The notes below the pieces were generated by a model, which worked only from the letters and a program-made list of their open reading frames with translations, was not told the origin of the DNA and did no database searches. Both the position numbers and the translations under genes were made by a program. Positions 49,401 through 61,900 of a stretch of DNA of 64,000 nucleotides are shown one piece after another (positions within the stretch are counted from its first letter, which is position 1; each line of letters starts with the position of its first letter). Source of the stretch: Cladocopium goreaui (taxonomy: Eukaryota; Sar; Dinophyceae; Suessiales; Symbiodiniaceae); contig CAMXCT020000125.1 in the NCBI GenBank assembly GCA_947184155.2, forward strand, positions 372,001 to 436,000. Reading direction: 5' to 3'.

Positions 49401-52400
49401 TTTCTAACCCCAAAGCATCCCAAGGCCTATTTCTTCCCTCGCAGTTAAAGAGGCCGATCCAGGTACTATATATTGTATACCCCATTTTGAAACACCCCCG
49501 AAAATAACTACGGTTGGTGCTGTGCCAGTTCGTTCAATAAGTTTGTTTAGTTCACATTTGTTCAACCATGATGGATGGATGTTTATGCCAGCGGGGGGAA
49601 AACCGCGCGCGTAGTCGTGCAGATTTTGTTAATTGTTGTATTTTTCTCTGGGGTTTCGGGTGAGGGGGTGGGGGGGTGGGGGGGTGGGGGGGTGCGGGGG
49701 TGGGGGGTGTAATAACGTCAATGTTGACACCTTCTTGATCCTTGCGTTTGTAATATTCTGTCTGATTGTGTGGTAGTTTCTCTGGGGTTTCGGGTGGGGG
49801 GTGGGGGGGTGGGGGGGTGGGGGGTGTGTAATAACGTCAATGTTGACACCTTCTTGATCCTTGCGTTTGTAATATTCTGTGTGTTTGCTGCTACGCTTTG
49901 AACTCTTTCATATTACATATCAGACTTTCTTGTTGCTACGCTTTGAATTCTTTCATATAACATCTAAGACGCTCTGGTTGCTACGCTTTGAACTCTTTCA
50001 TAAAACATCTAAGACTTTCTGGCTGCTACGCTTTGAACTCTTTCATAAAACATCTAAGACCTTCTTGCTGCCACGCTTTGAACTCTTTCATATAACATCT
50101 AAGACGCTCTTGCTGCCACGAATTGAAATGTTTTTTTAAACAACTAAGAAATTATTGTTGCTACGCTGTGAAACTCTTTCATAAAACATCCCAGACTTTC
50201 TTGCTGCTACGCTTTGAACTCTTTCATACAACATCTAAGACGCTCTTGCTGCTACGTTTTGAAATATTATTTTTATAACATCTCAGACTTTCTCGTTGCT
50301 ACGCTTTGAACTCTTTCATACAACATCTACGACTTTCTTGTTGCTACGCTTTGAACTCTTTCATATAACATCTCAGACTTTATTGTTGCTACGCTTTGAA
50401 CTCTTTCACTATTCTTGCAACCACAGTAAGGGTATCTTCTGTTTGAAGAAAAGGAGACGAGATGGTAGCACGCTGTTGGTGCACACTGTTAGCATTGATG
50501 GGATATGGAAGCTTGCAAAGCAAGCTATCCATAACAGTTTGAACACACGCATCAATGGCTCAGTCAACCCAAAGCTGCTGCAAGGAGTAAGAGTTTTCCA
50601 GTGGCGATGGCAAAACAATGACAAAAATGACTTGATGTCTGTCACAGGCCACGCCTTGAGCAAAAGACTGCGGAGCTGATGAATGATAAGAAAACGTCGC
50701 GCTCTGAACACATTTTCCCCTGTAAAAACCAATACATCATTAAAATGCACTTTGAAAATCCCCGGGATTTTTGAACAGTTATCTGATCATAAAATTGCTA
50801 CGGGGCCACAGCGCCAGCCACATAGAATTGCAAAAATTGAACAACCGCTAGCGCGGTTTTCCCCCCGGCGGGATGTTTATGGTAGATATACCGAACGATT
50901 TGATGTAGTTTATTAACCAACTGACATCATGTTTAGGGGCACCACTTTTTTTACCAACCATCATTTATCAATTATATCAGGCTCTATCCCCATGGTGTTG
51001 ATGGTTACAACCCATATAAACAAACATGGCTGGAAAATCCATCACGTCCTCCTCGTCCGAGCTGGTGACGTTTTCCTGAGGCTTCAACCGGTGTCCCAGA
51101 ATTCTTGGGTCAACCCATAAAAGCATAAATCAATGTAGAAATATCTAGAAATTACCCATAAAAGCTGCGAAATCATGTAGATGTCCATGAATTTCCCTTA
51201 ACTCAATCCATTGAACATTGATAGTCAATAGAATTTCCAACATGAGGGGAACTGAATGACAGAGTTGACATGCAAAGCAAGTGTTTTTTGGCGAACCAAG
51301 TTTGGACACTCATTGTTTCGATATCCATTAATTGCCAACATGACCAAATATTCCAAAGTATCAATCTGTAACTGGTTTTATCCAGTTATCAGTTATTGAC
51401 TGGATTCTTTGCCCAAAATTGAAACTTGAAAATTGGACTCAAGTTGGTCAGCAGCCCTGGCTGTCTCTGGAAACTACCTTGTGGGGAAGGAGAGGCCACG
51501 GCTTGTTTGGCAACTGGGCAAAGGACAGGGTGTCTCCCCATTGGTGATCCACCCGGGATTGATACCAAATATCTTCTTACATTTCTTGCTTCTCAGTCTT
51601 GAAACCATCAGCCTCATCAGCTCCAAATTTTCCACCTTGTTTGACCTAAGTGTTTCCCTTTTTCGGGGGATACCCCGAATGTCTGAGAGAACTGGATCAT
51701 CCTTGGCTCGCAGCCGAGCGACTTCAGCCATTTGGATCATGTTCTTCAGCTCCATGTCAGAGTCATCCGATGAAATCTCCTGCTGCGTGACGAAAATAAA
51801 TGACAGGGAATTAAGTGTTGAATCTGACAAAAGTATTGACGATTCTATCACAGTATATCAAAGTATAGTGTTACAAACCGTCAGTGACGATGACTCCGGT
51901 TTGAATCCTTTTCATAGGTGATGTTCCCCTTCGGACATCGTTCAACAGGCCAAGAACCATCCCCAAAAGCTAGTCTACTGGTTCAAGGACGAGGGGCCTT
52001 TCTAGGTATACCAAAACTGTTTCTTCCGAATTGCAACCAATGTGTCTGACAAAGTGAATGTCAGAAAAACATGGGGCATGGACATTTTTTGTGAACAACA
52101 CCAGGATCCCATGAGGCATCATATTCCCCCTCTATACTAAGTGATGGTTGAAAGTCAATGATACCACATGATACCACATGATACCATTGCCATTGCCAGG
52201 CCTGGCACTGTTCCTGTTCTCCCAGAACTTGGATGATGAAAACGGTCATCAAACTCTGCTGTGCTGCAGGAACCAAGTCACCAAGTCCGAGAATCAGCAA
52301 TTCTCCAAGTCTCATTTCCAACACTTTCCAACCATACTAGGTGAATTCACCATGTTCCATGCGTCGTATTTTTCTTATTTCGCCATGTGCCCCTATACTC

Positions 52401-52930
52401 TTCAATGTACGCCCCAATGTTTTTCATATTCTTCCATGACGTTCCATATTGATGTTCATGTTCTTTCCCCAACCTTTTCTGATATGCCCTCCATGTTTCT
52501 TGTTTTCTTCTTGTTTCCACCATGATTGTCCCGCCGCGTTTTGGGGGGCACCGCTCCTGGACGTTGAAGTAGTGCGAGAGGAAGCGACTCAAGGGCGATC
52601 CGGCGGAGGAACTTGTGAGCCTCGGCCCCGATGATGGGTGACTTCCCCAATGATGGGTCACCCTTTGAATCCGGCTATTGGTTAATCCACGATAAAACAG
52701 AGCCTTAAAGCCCCACAGGAACTTGGGGGAGTTTTTTTATATTCAAAATATGTCCATTAACCTTGATACAGGAACTTGGGGTCTAAGATCACTTTCCATG
52801 GTGTTGTATCATTTCATGGCATTTCTGTGACGAACCAAGTTGCTGATGCTGAACATCATCACATATCAGGATTGCTTGTTGAACATCTACATGATTTGTT
52901 TTTTGGGATACCACCACATTAGTCCACATT

Positions 52931-52965
<35 letters not shown>

Positions 52966-55900
52966 ATGTGGAAAACCCAGGACCCAGTGCCTTAAACCTC
53001 CAATTTCGGATGACCTATTTCTATCAATTTCAGGTGGCATAGTTTGTTGCAGTGGGTTTGCCACATTGACACTTAAGAACTTTGACAACTTGAGTGGGTT
53101 TGAGATACCTTTGGTGGCTTGAACTTTAGTGACTTTCAGGCACTTGTATTTATTGTAGTTTCTTACATGTTAATGCCACTATTTCCCGGCACACATGTAA
53201 GTATAAAAAAACAACAGCAGCATTGACATTCTGGATAAATATTGGGGCACAGATCTTTCTGAAGGTGATGGACGGAGGAAAAAAAAAACCTCCCTAGGGA
53301 TCCAAATGCTACCTGGGAAGGTACGGCTAGCCCCCGAACTCAACCCCCAGGTCGTACTTCAGAAAGTATGACTCGACCTCCCTCAGTTCATATCAAGTGC
53401 CCGAAAAAATGTGGGGCACCCCTGAAACTCCTGAACATTTCAAGGATGTCCATCGTGTCCTCTGAAAATCATGGGATTATGATTAAACCCCAAACCCTAG
53501 TGAGTTTTAACAACAAAAACGATCGACCTGAACTTCAGACCTGGTTTTCCCGAATGTACCATTGCCATAACTGCTGGTAAGCAATCCATTTTTCTGGAGA
53601 AACCTACAAAAAGTGGCATTTTCCCGTTCATTCCGGTGGCTTTGATAAGCATCTGCTGCCATTTTGAATTGTCCCTGTTGTGCTTGATCAGAAAAAAGGA
53701 AAGCCATGACCATAGGTTTGAAGAGACGATTTTGAGCAAAGTCTAACTCAGTCTCTCAACATGTTTCAACGAAGATTTTCAATTCTCAGGGTCAAATTCT
53801 AAAGGCAAGGACACAGATCTCTATGCGTACAGTTTTGAAATAATTTCAATGTATTGTGAAATAGCCACACCTAGACACCCAACAAGAAATGCATGAGTTA
53901 CAGCCCATCAAATTAGACCCAACTATAATCCAACATAACCCAACAATGCACAGTAGCAGCTGCTAATGCCGAGTCCAGTTACCCCTTGATGGGATCCTTC
54001 TGGCTGATATTGGGAATCAGCTGGAAAACCCTCAGCATGCTGCTTGGTCACCCGGTGCGGAGCAAGGTTGAACCAACCAGGAGGTAGAACATATAAGAAA
54101 AGAAAGCTAAGGCCTCTTATATGAATTATACCACGGAGATATCATAATATATCATAAACATACATAATTATACCGTATATAATTATTAAGTTGGTCATGC
54201 ATCCCATTTTATCACATACACACAGGAAGTCTCACTATATCCCTATGGTTGATGGTTATAATAAATCCATTTGAGATAGCCAAGAGGTACTGTAACTTGG
54301 GATGAGTACTTCCATGTCTCAGAACCAGCCCTAACCCCACAGCTATTGAGAGTTGGATTTGTCTTCGGCTTGAGGGGTAACCTGTAACTCCCCAAGAAAA
54401 GGTTTTGGATGATCATGTTCTCCTTGGCAATGGCAAATGGCAACGTAAATAAATAAATAAATTGATGAATAAATAAATGAATAAATAAACAAATCAATGA
54501 CATAATCATATTAATTAATTAATTAATTAATGAATTAATTATTAATTAATTAATTAATTAACTAACTAACTAATCAATTAATTAATATACACATCATAAT
54601 ATACATGAATTACAACATAGAGTACATAAGTTGAATTTTGGGTGGTCGCTTTATGTTCTCCTGGGTGTCTCCATGCACGTCGAACAAACACGTCTCCATG
54701 CCGTAAGCAGTACAAGCCTGCAGGGTGACCATCAAACATTTTCATTATAATCTGGTTGGTTGTTTTTAAACATCTTGAAAAATATTACCGTTTATTGCCG
54801 TTTATGCGAAAGCACAAGGGCGGCGCACGGCCCTTGCACCCAACCTCTTCGCGAAGCTCAATGTCCTGCAGTGAGACTCAGCATGTCCCTTTGGGACGTT
54901 AATTGACGTCCCAACTGGTTAAACACACATGAATCAACAGCTTGGATCTTATCAATGGGCCATTTCAAATAATATGAAACCAACCGACGACCAATAGACA
55001 AACCATATGGGCGAGCCATCTTGTGAGGAATTTCAACCCCATTGCACCGCATATACGCCTTCCACAAAAGCAAAAATGGTTTGACACGCTCACTCCATTT
55101 CAAAATTCCTCCAGTTGGGACTTGCTCTTGACTTTCATACCATCTCTTTCGATGGACATACGGCCCCTGGTGGCCCGTGGCCCATGCAAAGTCAAAAAAT
55201 AATTGAATCCCTGAGACCAGTTTGAGGTCAGAACGCCCTTCCAACGCTTCTGAGCCGCAAACAGACCACCACTGGTGGATGGCATCTACGTTGGCTTGGC
55301 CGTATCGTTTGATCATTGATTCCGGTTTCACCCATCTCGCCGGAGCATTCGGCAAGGTTGCTTGGACTGGCAATGTCACTTGAACAGCAGAAACCCTACT
55401 ACCCGCCTTGGCTTGGCTGGCCAACCTGGACTGCTTCAGCAACATTTGGAGAATCGCCATATGCAAAGCTCGACGCTCTTTCAGGGCAATTGCTAAGTCA
55501 TGCCAAGCTCGCCAGAAAGCTTCGCTTCGTCGACCATCAATTGCAGCTGCCGCCTCATCTGTCAATTTGTTGTGCCAGTACGCCCATTCCTCTTCCGGGG
55601 ACGTTGCTGAACTAACCTGACAATGAGAAACCACTTTAATGATCTGAACCTCCATGCTATTCTGTTGCAAGATGTCAGCGATGTTCTGCCACAGGTCCGA
55701 GTGAGATCTGTTGGGGCGTGGTTTGCCTCCTCGCAACAACTTCCTCACCCCTTGAACTACTCCCTGGCAATCGCACCACAAGCGAACTTGATAGCACCGC
55801 TCAGAAGCCCAAACCAATGCCTGGTAAACAGCTGTAAGCTCAGCTCTGAAAGCAGACTGGCAAATACCTCGCAAGTGACCCCCCAAAATTAGGTGATTTT

Positions 55901-58900
55901 CCAAGGAACCAGGACCACCAGAAGCAACAGTCACTGCCCATGCTCCATGTCGTAGTTTTGGTTCAGTCGGATGTGCGCACGTGCCATCCACAAACAAATC
56001 GATCCATTGCTGAGTTCGAAAGGAAGGGAGACCTACTGGTGACATCCGCCGAGTGCAATCATCCTGATTTAGAAAGTCCACATAAACATCCCATTCAGAC
56101 AATTCCAACGCCCACCCATGAACGGAAAACGCCTGAGGAAGTGTGGCAGCATGACGACGCTGCTCGGACGTGAGATGATGTCGGCAACCCTCAAAATAGG
56201 GACAATCCCAAGTACGGTGGGCAAATCCATCTTTCACTCCGCACCAAGGACACTTATCATCCACCCCTGGCTGGAATTTCGCCTTTCCGTTTTGGACAAA
56301 TAGGGTCCCATCCATGTGGCATCTCAGATAGACTTGATCCGCTGCTCCAAAGTACTGCAATGCCTTTTGAGTGGCCACAACATCAACCTCATGCAGGCCA
56401 TCAAAAGTAGGCCGGTGACCCACATCAGTTGCCAACACATGAGCCCAGGCCAAACGAAAACGAACACACAAGTCGTCCCATGAAACTGCAAAAAGACTGA
56501 AGGACCCGAAGCTGTCCTGGACCAACCCATGCGGACCCACAATCCATCCCAAACGCTGGAGGCGCGCAGTAAGCACTGCAGTAGGGCCATTTCGAGGAAG
56601 TCCATCAGGGGATGTCGCAAATAAACCCAAGAGATTTTCCATCCGCTCAAATCCACCTAGTTCTCTTGCGTCCCTAATGGTTTGGAAAATGGACCATGCC
56701 TCCGGGTCTGCCAAGACGGCATTGGTAGCCAAATGGAGTTGCGGATTAGCTCCCTTTCTGTCTGCTTTCAAGCCTCGCATTGCACCTGAGCGCAAGGCTT
56801 TATAGTGAGCAGAACCCAAATGGACAACTGAAACCCCATGCAGTGCTCTAGGCCATGCCAAAATCTTGAGAGCTTGAACCTTATGGGCCATTGGGCATAA
56901 GGGCTAAGGCTCGCCCGCAGAAGTGGCCATACTTTGGTCATACTGGCAAGGCGTGTTTGGATTACCCCATTCCAGCAGTGCTTGGTAAAGTTTTGATGGG
57001 CCCCCAAGTTACGCGCATAGTAAGCCACCATGACCTCAGAGTCTTTCAACTCAGCTCGAGCAGCTCCATGTGAACTCCACGCTCGGGTTTTTTGCATGTC
57101 CAGGGACAAATCCAAAGCCGTAACAAATTCTTGGACCTTGTTCCACAGCAACGGAAAAGAAGTCACATCCCCAAACAAAAGCCCCCAATCATCAACAAAG
57201 GCACGCAAGCTAACCCCCTTGGTATGAGCCGCCAACCAACAGTCCAAAATCCAGTCAACCACAATCATACCAACCACCGAAAGTCCACATCCTTCAGGAA
57301 GTCCACAATTGGAGGCCACAGGTTCGCCCACTGCTTGTCTCACTTTAAACCGCCTAGTCTGACCAGCAACAAAGGCACACCACGCTCGCATGACATGGAC
57401 AGGAAATCCAAGGGTCCGGAGAGCACACCATAATGGCAGTCTTGGGATTGCGTTGAAAGCTTTGCGGATATCCATCAAAAGTCCATGAACCGGGGAGTCA
57501 TCCATGAATGCAAATTCCAGGGATTGGGCAACTTGGTACCATATGGTTTTTGCCTGCTTACCCGGAACACCACCCAAGATACCTTCAGGCAAGGCCGGCA
57601 TCAGCGTGTGCAAAGCTTCACGTGCCCTTTCAGAAGACCAAACCCGGTAAAACAAGCTGTACACCGTGACTGGACGGTAGTCATCGATATTTTGAGCCTG
57701 CAAGTGTTTGGCCAAACTGTTAACAAAACCAGAAGCTACCTGAATCGGCCATGGGGTGCCATCTTCAATGGCCTGGAGAACGGAGACAAAAGCCTGGACA
57801 GCTTGCACCGGGAGAGCCGCTAAGTCAGGTTGTCCGACTCCATCTGGACCTCTACCCGCTGTCTTTTTCTTTTTCCCCACGGCCTGCTGGAATCGCCCAC
57901 AAGTCCAGGGCTGACAAGTCCAATCCAGCTTGGGAAGGGTTCTCTCAGCAAACTGACAAATCTGGTCCCACTGGCCTGGTGCAACATGGTGTGCTTTATT
58001 CCATCTTGGCAACCAAACTTCATGAAACTTGGCGATAATGTCTGTCTCGGTCATCGTGACTCGTTCCTGGACCAAAGTCTGACCTGCTTCAATGCCCTCA
58101 AGATCCTCAACCCACAACTGGTCATGCTCATGATGGATGACTTGCAAAACTTTCCCAGGGCAACCACTGGCAAATCCGGTAACAACTGAATGGGAGCTGT
58201 CAAAACCAAAGCTGACTCCTCGGCACGCACTTCATCAATCCCTACCTCCATGCGCTGCAGCAAGGTATCCACAGGAGGGGGAGCAGCACCCTTGCAATCT
58301 TGAAAGACATATTGCAAGGAGCCAGACCGGCGTTGTTTCCCAAATTGATATCTTTTCTGTGCCAACTCAGCTTCGTATGCTTTCACCCATTTGTTCATGG
58401 AATCAAACATATCTTGTAAGACACTGGCAGGGGGGCAAATCAAGGGAATCCCAGAAGGAAAGACAGGGAGAAATCCATTGGCAGACCACCAACTACCAAA
58501 TCCACCAGCAAAACCAGGGGCACGCCGCACTGCACGCCAAGTGTCTTCTCGGTTGAGACCTGCATTCAAGTTTGAATTACCTCGTGCTCGTTGCTGGCTC
58601 AAGGCTTGCAGTCGTCTCAGCTGTTTGAAGTATCTTGCATGTTGAAGGCTAACCCCATAGAAACTGGGTGCCACTTCGCCAAAACGTTCTTTGCGACACG
58701 GCACTTGGTGAGGGACCCTGTTGACCGTGTGAAGGGTCTGTCCTCTGCCTTGTTGAGCACGGGTGCATGTGATGCCATGATGTGCATTCCATGTGACTGC
58801 GTTCTGTTCAATCTGTGCCCACAACCTGGCATACTCAACCGTCAAATCAGAACCAGAGTGAAAACTGACATCACAAGTCCATGAAGCAGGCCAAGGAAAA

Positions 58901-61900
58901 GGTTGAGGCATGCGCCAGTAAGGGAAGGAGGTGCCACCTACCGAAGCAAACTTGGCAACTACCGGTGCATGGTCAGCCCACATGTCATGTTGAACTTCAA
59001 CACCAACAAGGATTTGTTGAAGTTCCGGCGATAGCCACAACTGATCGATTCTTCGTCGACCACGGCCGGTACGCTCTGCTGACTGGCCCCATCTGAGTGC
59101 CGCAAGGTCCTGGGCTTCACGGAAGCCTAGATCCAACAACCGTTTTGTTTGACCAAGCTCGTGAGCTGAATAGTTAAAGTCACCCCCAATTGCACGTGGA
59201 CCCGTGCTCTGATACGCAACTCGTTCAACCAACTCAGAAAGCATCACCTCTGTTTGATATTTGGCATCTGTGTGTTGTGCATTGGCTGGAACTCCATACA
59301 ACATGCCAACTGTGACCCACATGTTACCAACCACCATGCCCGCTACTTGTAACCGTGCAGTGCTAAAAGTATGGGCTGCAAAACTGTTTGGCAACGGCCG
59401 TGCAGGTGACTGGCTAAGCAACATCACCCCTGAGTGGTTGCCTGTTCCCTGCTGATTCCTGGCTGGACAAGGAGCACCCGGCACCACTGCAACCCATGGT
59501 GATTTCACTGCTTTAAGCCCTTTAACAAAATTGCGCAAGCCCACCACTGACAGATGCGTCTCCGACAGGATCCAAGCATGACCACCCATGTGCGCAATCT
59601 GATCAACCTTCGAATTCAGACCAGACGGGTTTGCAATCCCAAGTGACCATCCCTGTGAATGGGGTCCTGGATGGGAAGCTTCTCCAACGCGCAAGAGGCA
59701 AAGCAACAACACAAAGAAAGTCCAACTCCTTCGAATCGGATGGGAACTACGGGTTTTTCCTGGCGGTCTCCCCAGAGCCCAGGCACAAGTCCAAATCCAA
59801 CCTGTGGCGTGAGGAGAAGTGCTGCTGACATCTTCCGTCTCAGTTGGCCACCTATGTTGAAAGTCCAAAAGCCCAGATGTAAAGTCCAAAATCCAAAATC
59901 CAAATGTGGCCAAGGTCAAAAATGCAACAGCCCAAATGCCAGATTCGACTGGACCACCGCACAACCAGGCCAAACCAAAAATACCTCCCAAAAGTACCAC
60001 CCAATTGCTCAGGGAAGGTTTCCAAACAACCGGGCACCGTCATTCTGGGCGATGACGCTTGGCAAGCAAAGATTCAAATTAATTCATCTGTTGTTGGAAC
60101 ATGGAATCCAACATGCTCTGTTGATGAGCTGACTGCTGTCGAAACTGCTCTTGGAAGGATTCATGAAACGATTGCAGCTGGACATTTTGATTGGCAAGTG
60201 CTGTCTCAAAGTGGGCACCTTGCTGGGACACCTGAGTGCGGATCTCCTGAAATTGCATGTCGATATCATTTGTCTGCTTCGCAACTGCATGTTGAAGAGT
60301 CTGTGCATGCTGGTGCAGTTCCTGGACTTGCTGCTCCAACTTGCCTACTCTGTCATTTGTTTCAGCATCAGCATCAACATCCATGGCCGCTCTGGGCAAC
60401 TGGGCCATCACTGCATTGATGACCTTTTGTTCAATGTCATCAAGTGGACTGCCAATGTGGACAGGTGCCGGGGTCTTAACCGCCTTGGTGGATGGCTTGG
60501 CCCAGGGGTCATTCACTTGGAGTTCATCCACTGTGGCATCAGTGGAGACCTTGGAAACCGTCGATGGGGTAGCAATGACTCCAGGCTTGTCAGGGCCTTG
60601 CTGGGCAGTCTCAGATTCACGTGTGATCACAACATCACCATGGCTCATACGCATGACTTTGCGGGGAGGCTCTGTGATGGCTTGGACACGAAACACCAAC
60701 CCTGGCACATGGGAACGTGTTGAAACTGGCTGCAAAGGTCTCACCGTTCACCCATTCTCACTCATGGCCTTTGTCAAAGAGGACTTCAAAGTACCATATG
60801 GCATGGGGCCAACCAAAAAAGTAAGCTTGTCTCCCTGTGGGAGGAAGACCTGTTCGGGTCTGATCTTTGCTGACAATGCCGCTGCAAATTCAACCCGGCA
60901 TCGAAGTCCAAGCTTGGTTCCTAATCTTGCTACTCCACAAACCTCAGGCAAGGTCTGACGTTGCATGATCAGCTGGCGAAGGTCAGCACGAGGAGTCCAT
61001 GAATTACAACATAGAGTACATAAGTTGAATTTTTCGGTGGTCGCTTTATGTTCTCCTGGGTGTCTCCATGCACGTTGAACAAACACGTCTCCATGCCGTA
61101 AGCAGTACAAGCCTGCAGGGTGACCATCAAACATTTTCATTATAATCTGGTTGGTTGTTTTTAACCATCTTGAAAAATATTAGTCAATGGGAAATATTTT
61201 CCCATACATTATGGAAAATAAAACATGTTCCAAGCTACCAACCAGAAAACTATCTTGGAATAGTTACCCCTACTAATCACCATCTTTCCATTGAGGGCGC
61301 AGTGAGTTTTTTTAAATATCCAAATGTATCTAGCTCAGCTTATGAGAGGGACGACTCCCTGCAACATTTGAAGGTCCGGAGACAGGGTTGGAGATATGTT
61401 CCTTCCAAAAACATCACCCTGCAGAGTGGCCAGATGTGGCCAGTCAGTTAACCACCAAAAATATCTCAAGACCTTGATGAGATTCGCACAGAATCTAGTC
61501 CCCTGCCGTGCCGAGTTGCAAGACCAAAGGAATACATGGGGCAATTGCAGACACCTTGGCACGGGCGAGTCTTCAACCGAAAGAAATGGGATTTCAACAG
61601 CCAAATGTCGGATATAAATAATGAATGATGACAATATGCTGAACTCCTTTCCAAATGGGATGACTTACTACATCAAGTTCATGGTTGCTAGGTCTTGCAA
61701 TCTGGACCCAGTGCGACATCTTGCTCACGTAAGCCACCGAAATCACACTCGTTTTCACACATGTGCCATTCCCATTCAACACCAAACATCTGGGCATGGT
61801 CATCCACAAGGAGGAATTTTGCGGATTCCTTCTACATCCTTCTACTGGGGGTTGAAGACCCTGTTGAAGCCTGTTGAAATAGGTCCAAAGGCCCATGACC

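Larger units (their letters stand above)
54788..60997 (-). mobile_element. LINE retrotransposon (APE-RT-zinc finger-RNase H), damaged copy
   Basis: Body of a 6.2-kb non-LTR element in minus orientation: ORF1 (interrupted), ORF2 with an AP-endonuclease, reverse transcriptase, a Cys/His finger and RNase H. It lies within a 7.4-kb intron of the unknown gene and in the same sense. The 3' end has no poly-A but ends in ATAAACGGCAATAAACGG, a short repeat, after a strong hairpin. Domain order APE-RT-RNaseH resembles I-clade LINEs. If the flanking 184/185-bp repeats are a target-site duplication, these are the exact limits; if the 5' repeat belongs to the element, it extends to about 61182. One stop and two frameshifts are visible. 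Confidence 0.9.

Noticed and set aside
54604..61182. LTR retrotransposon
   Set aside because: The coding order APE-RT-RNaseH, lack of integrase and protease, and a 3' hairpin with short repeats indicate a LINE; the flanking repeats do not start TG or end CA.
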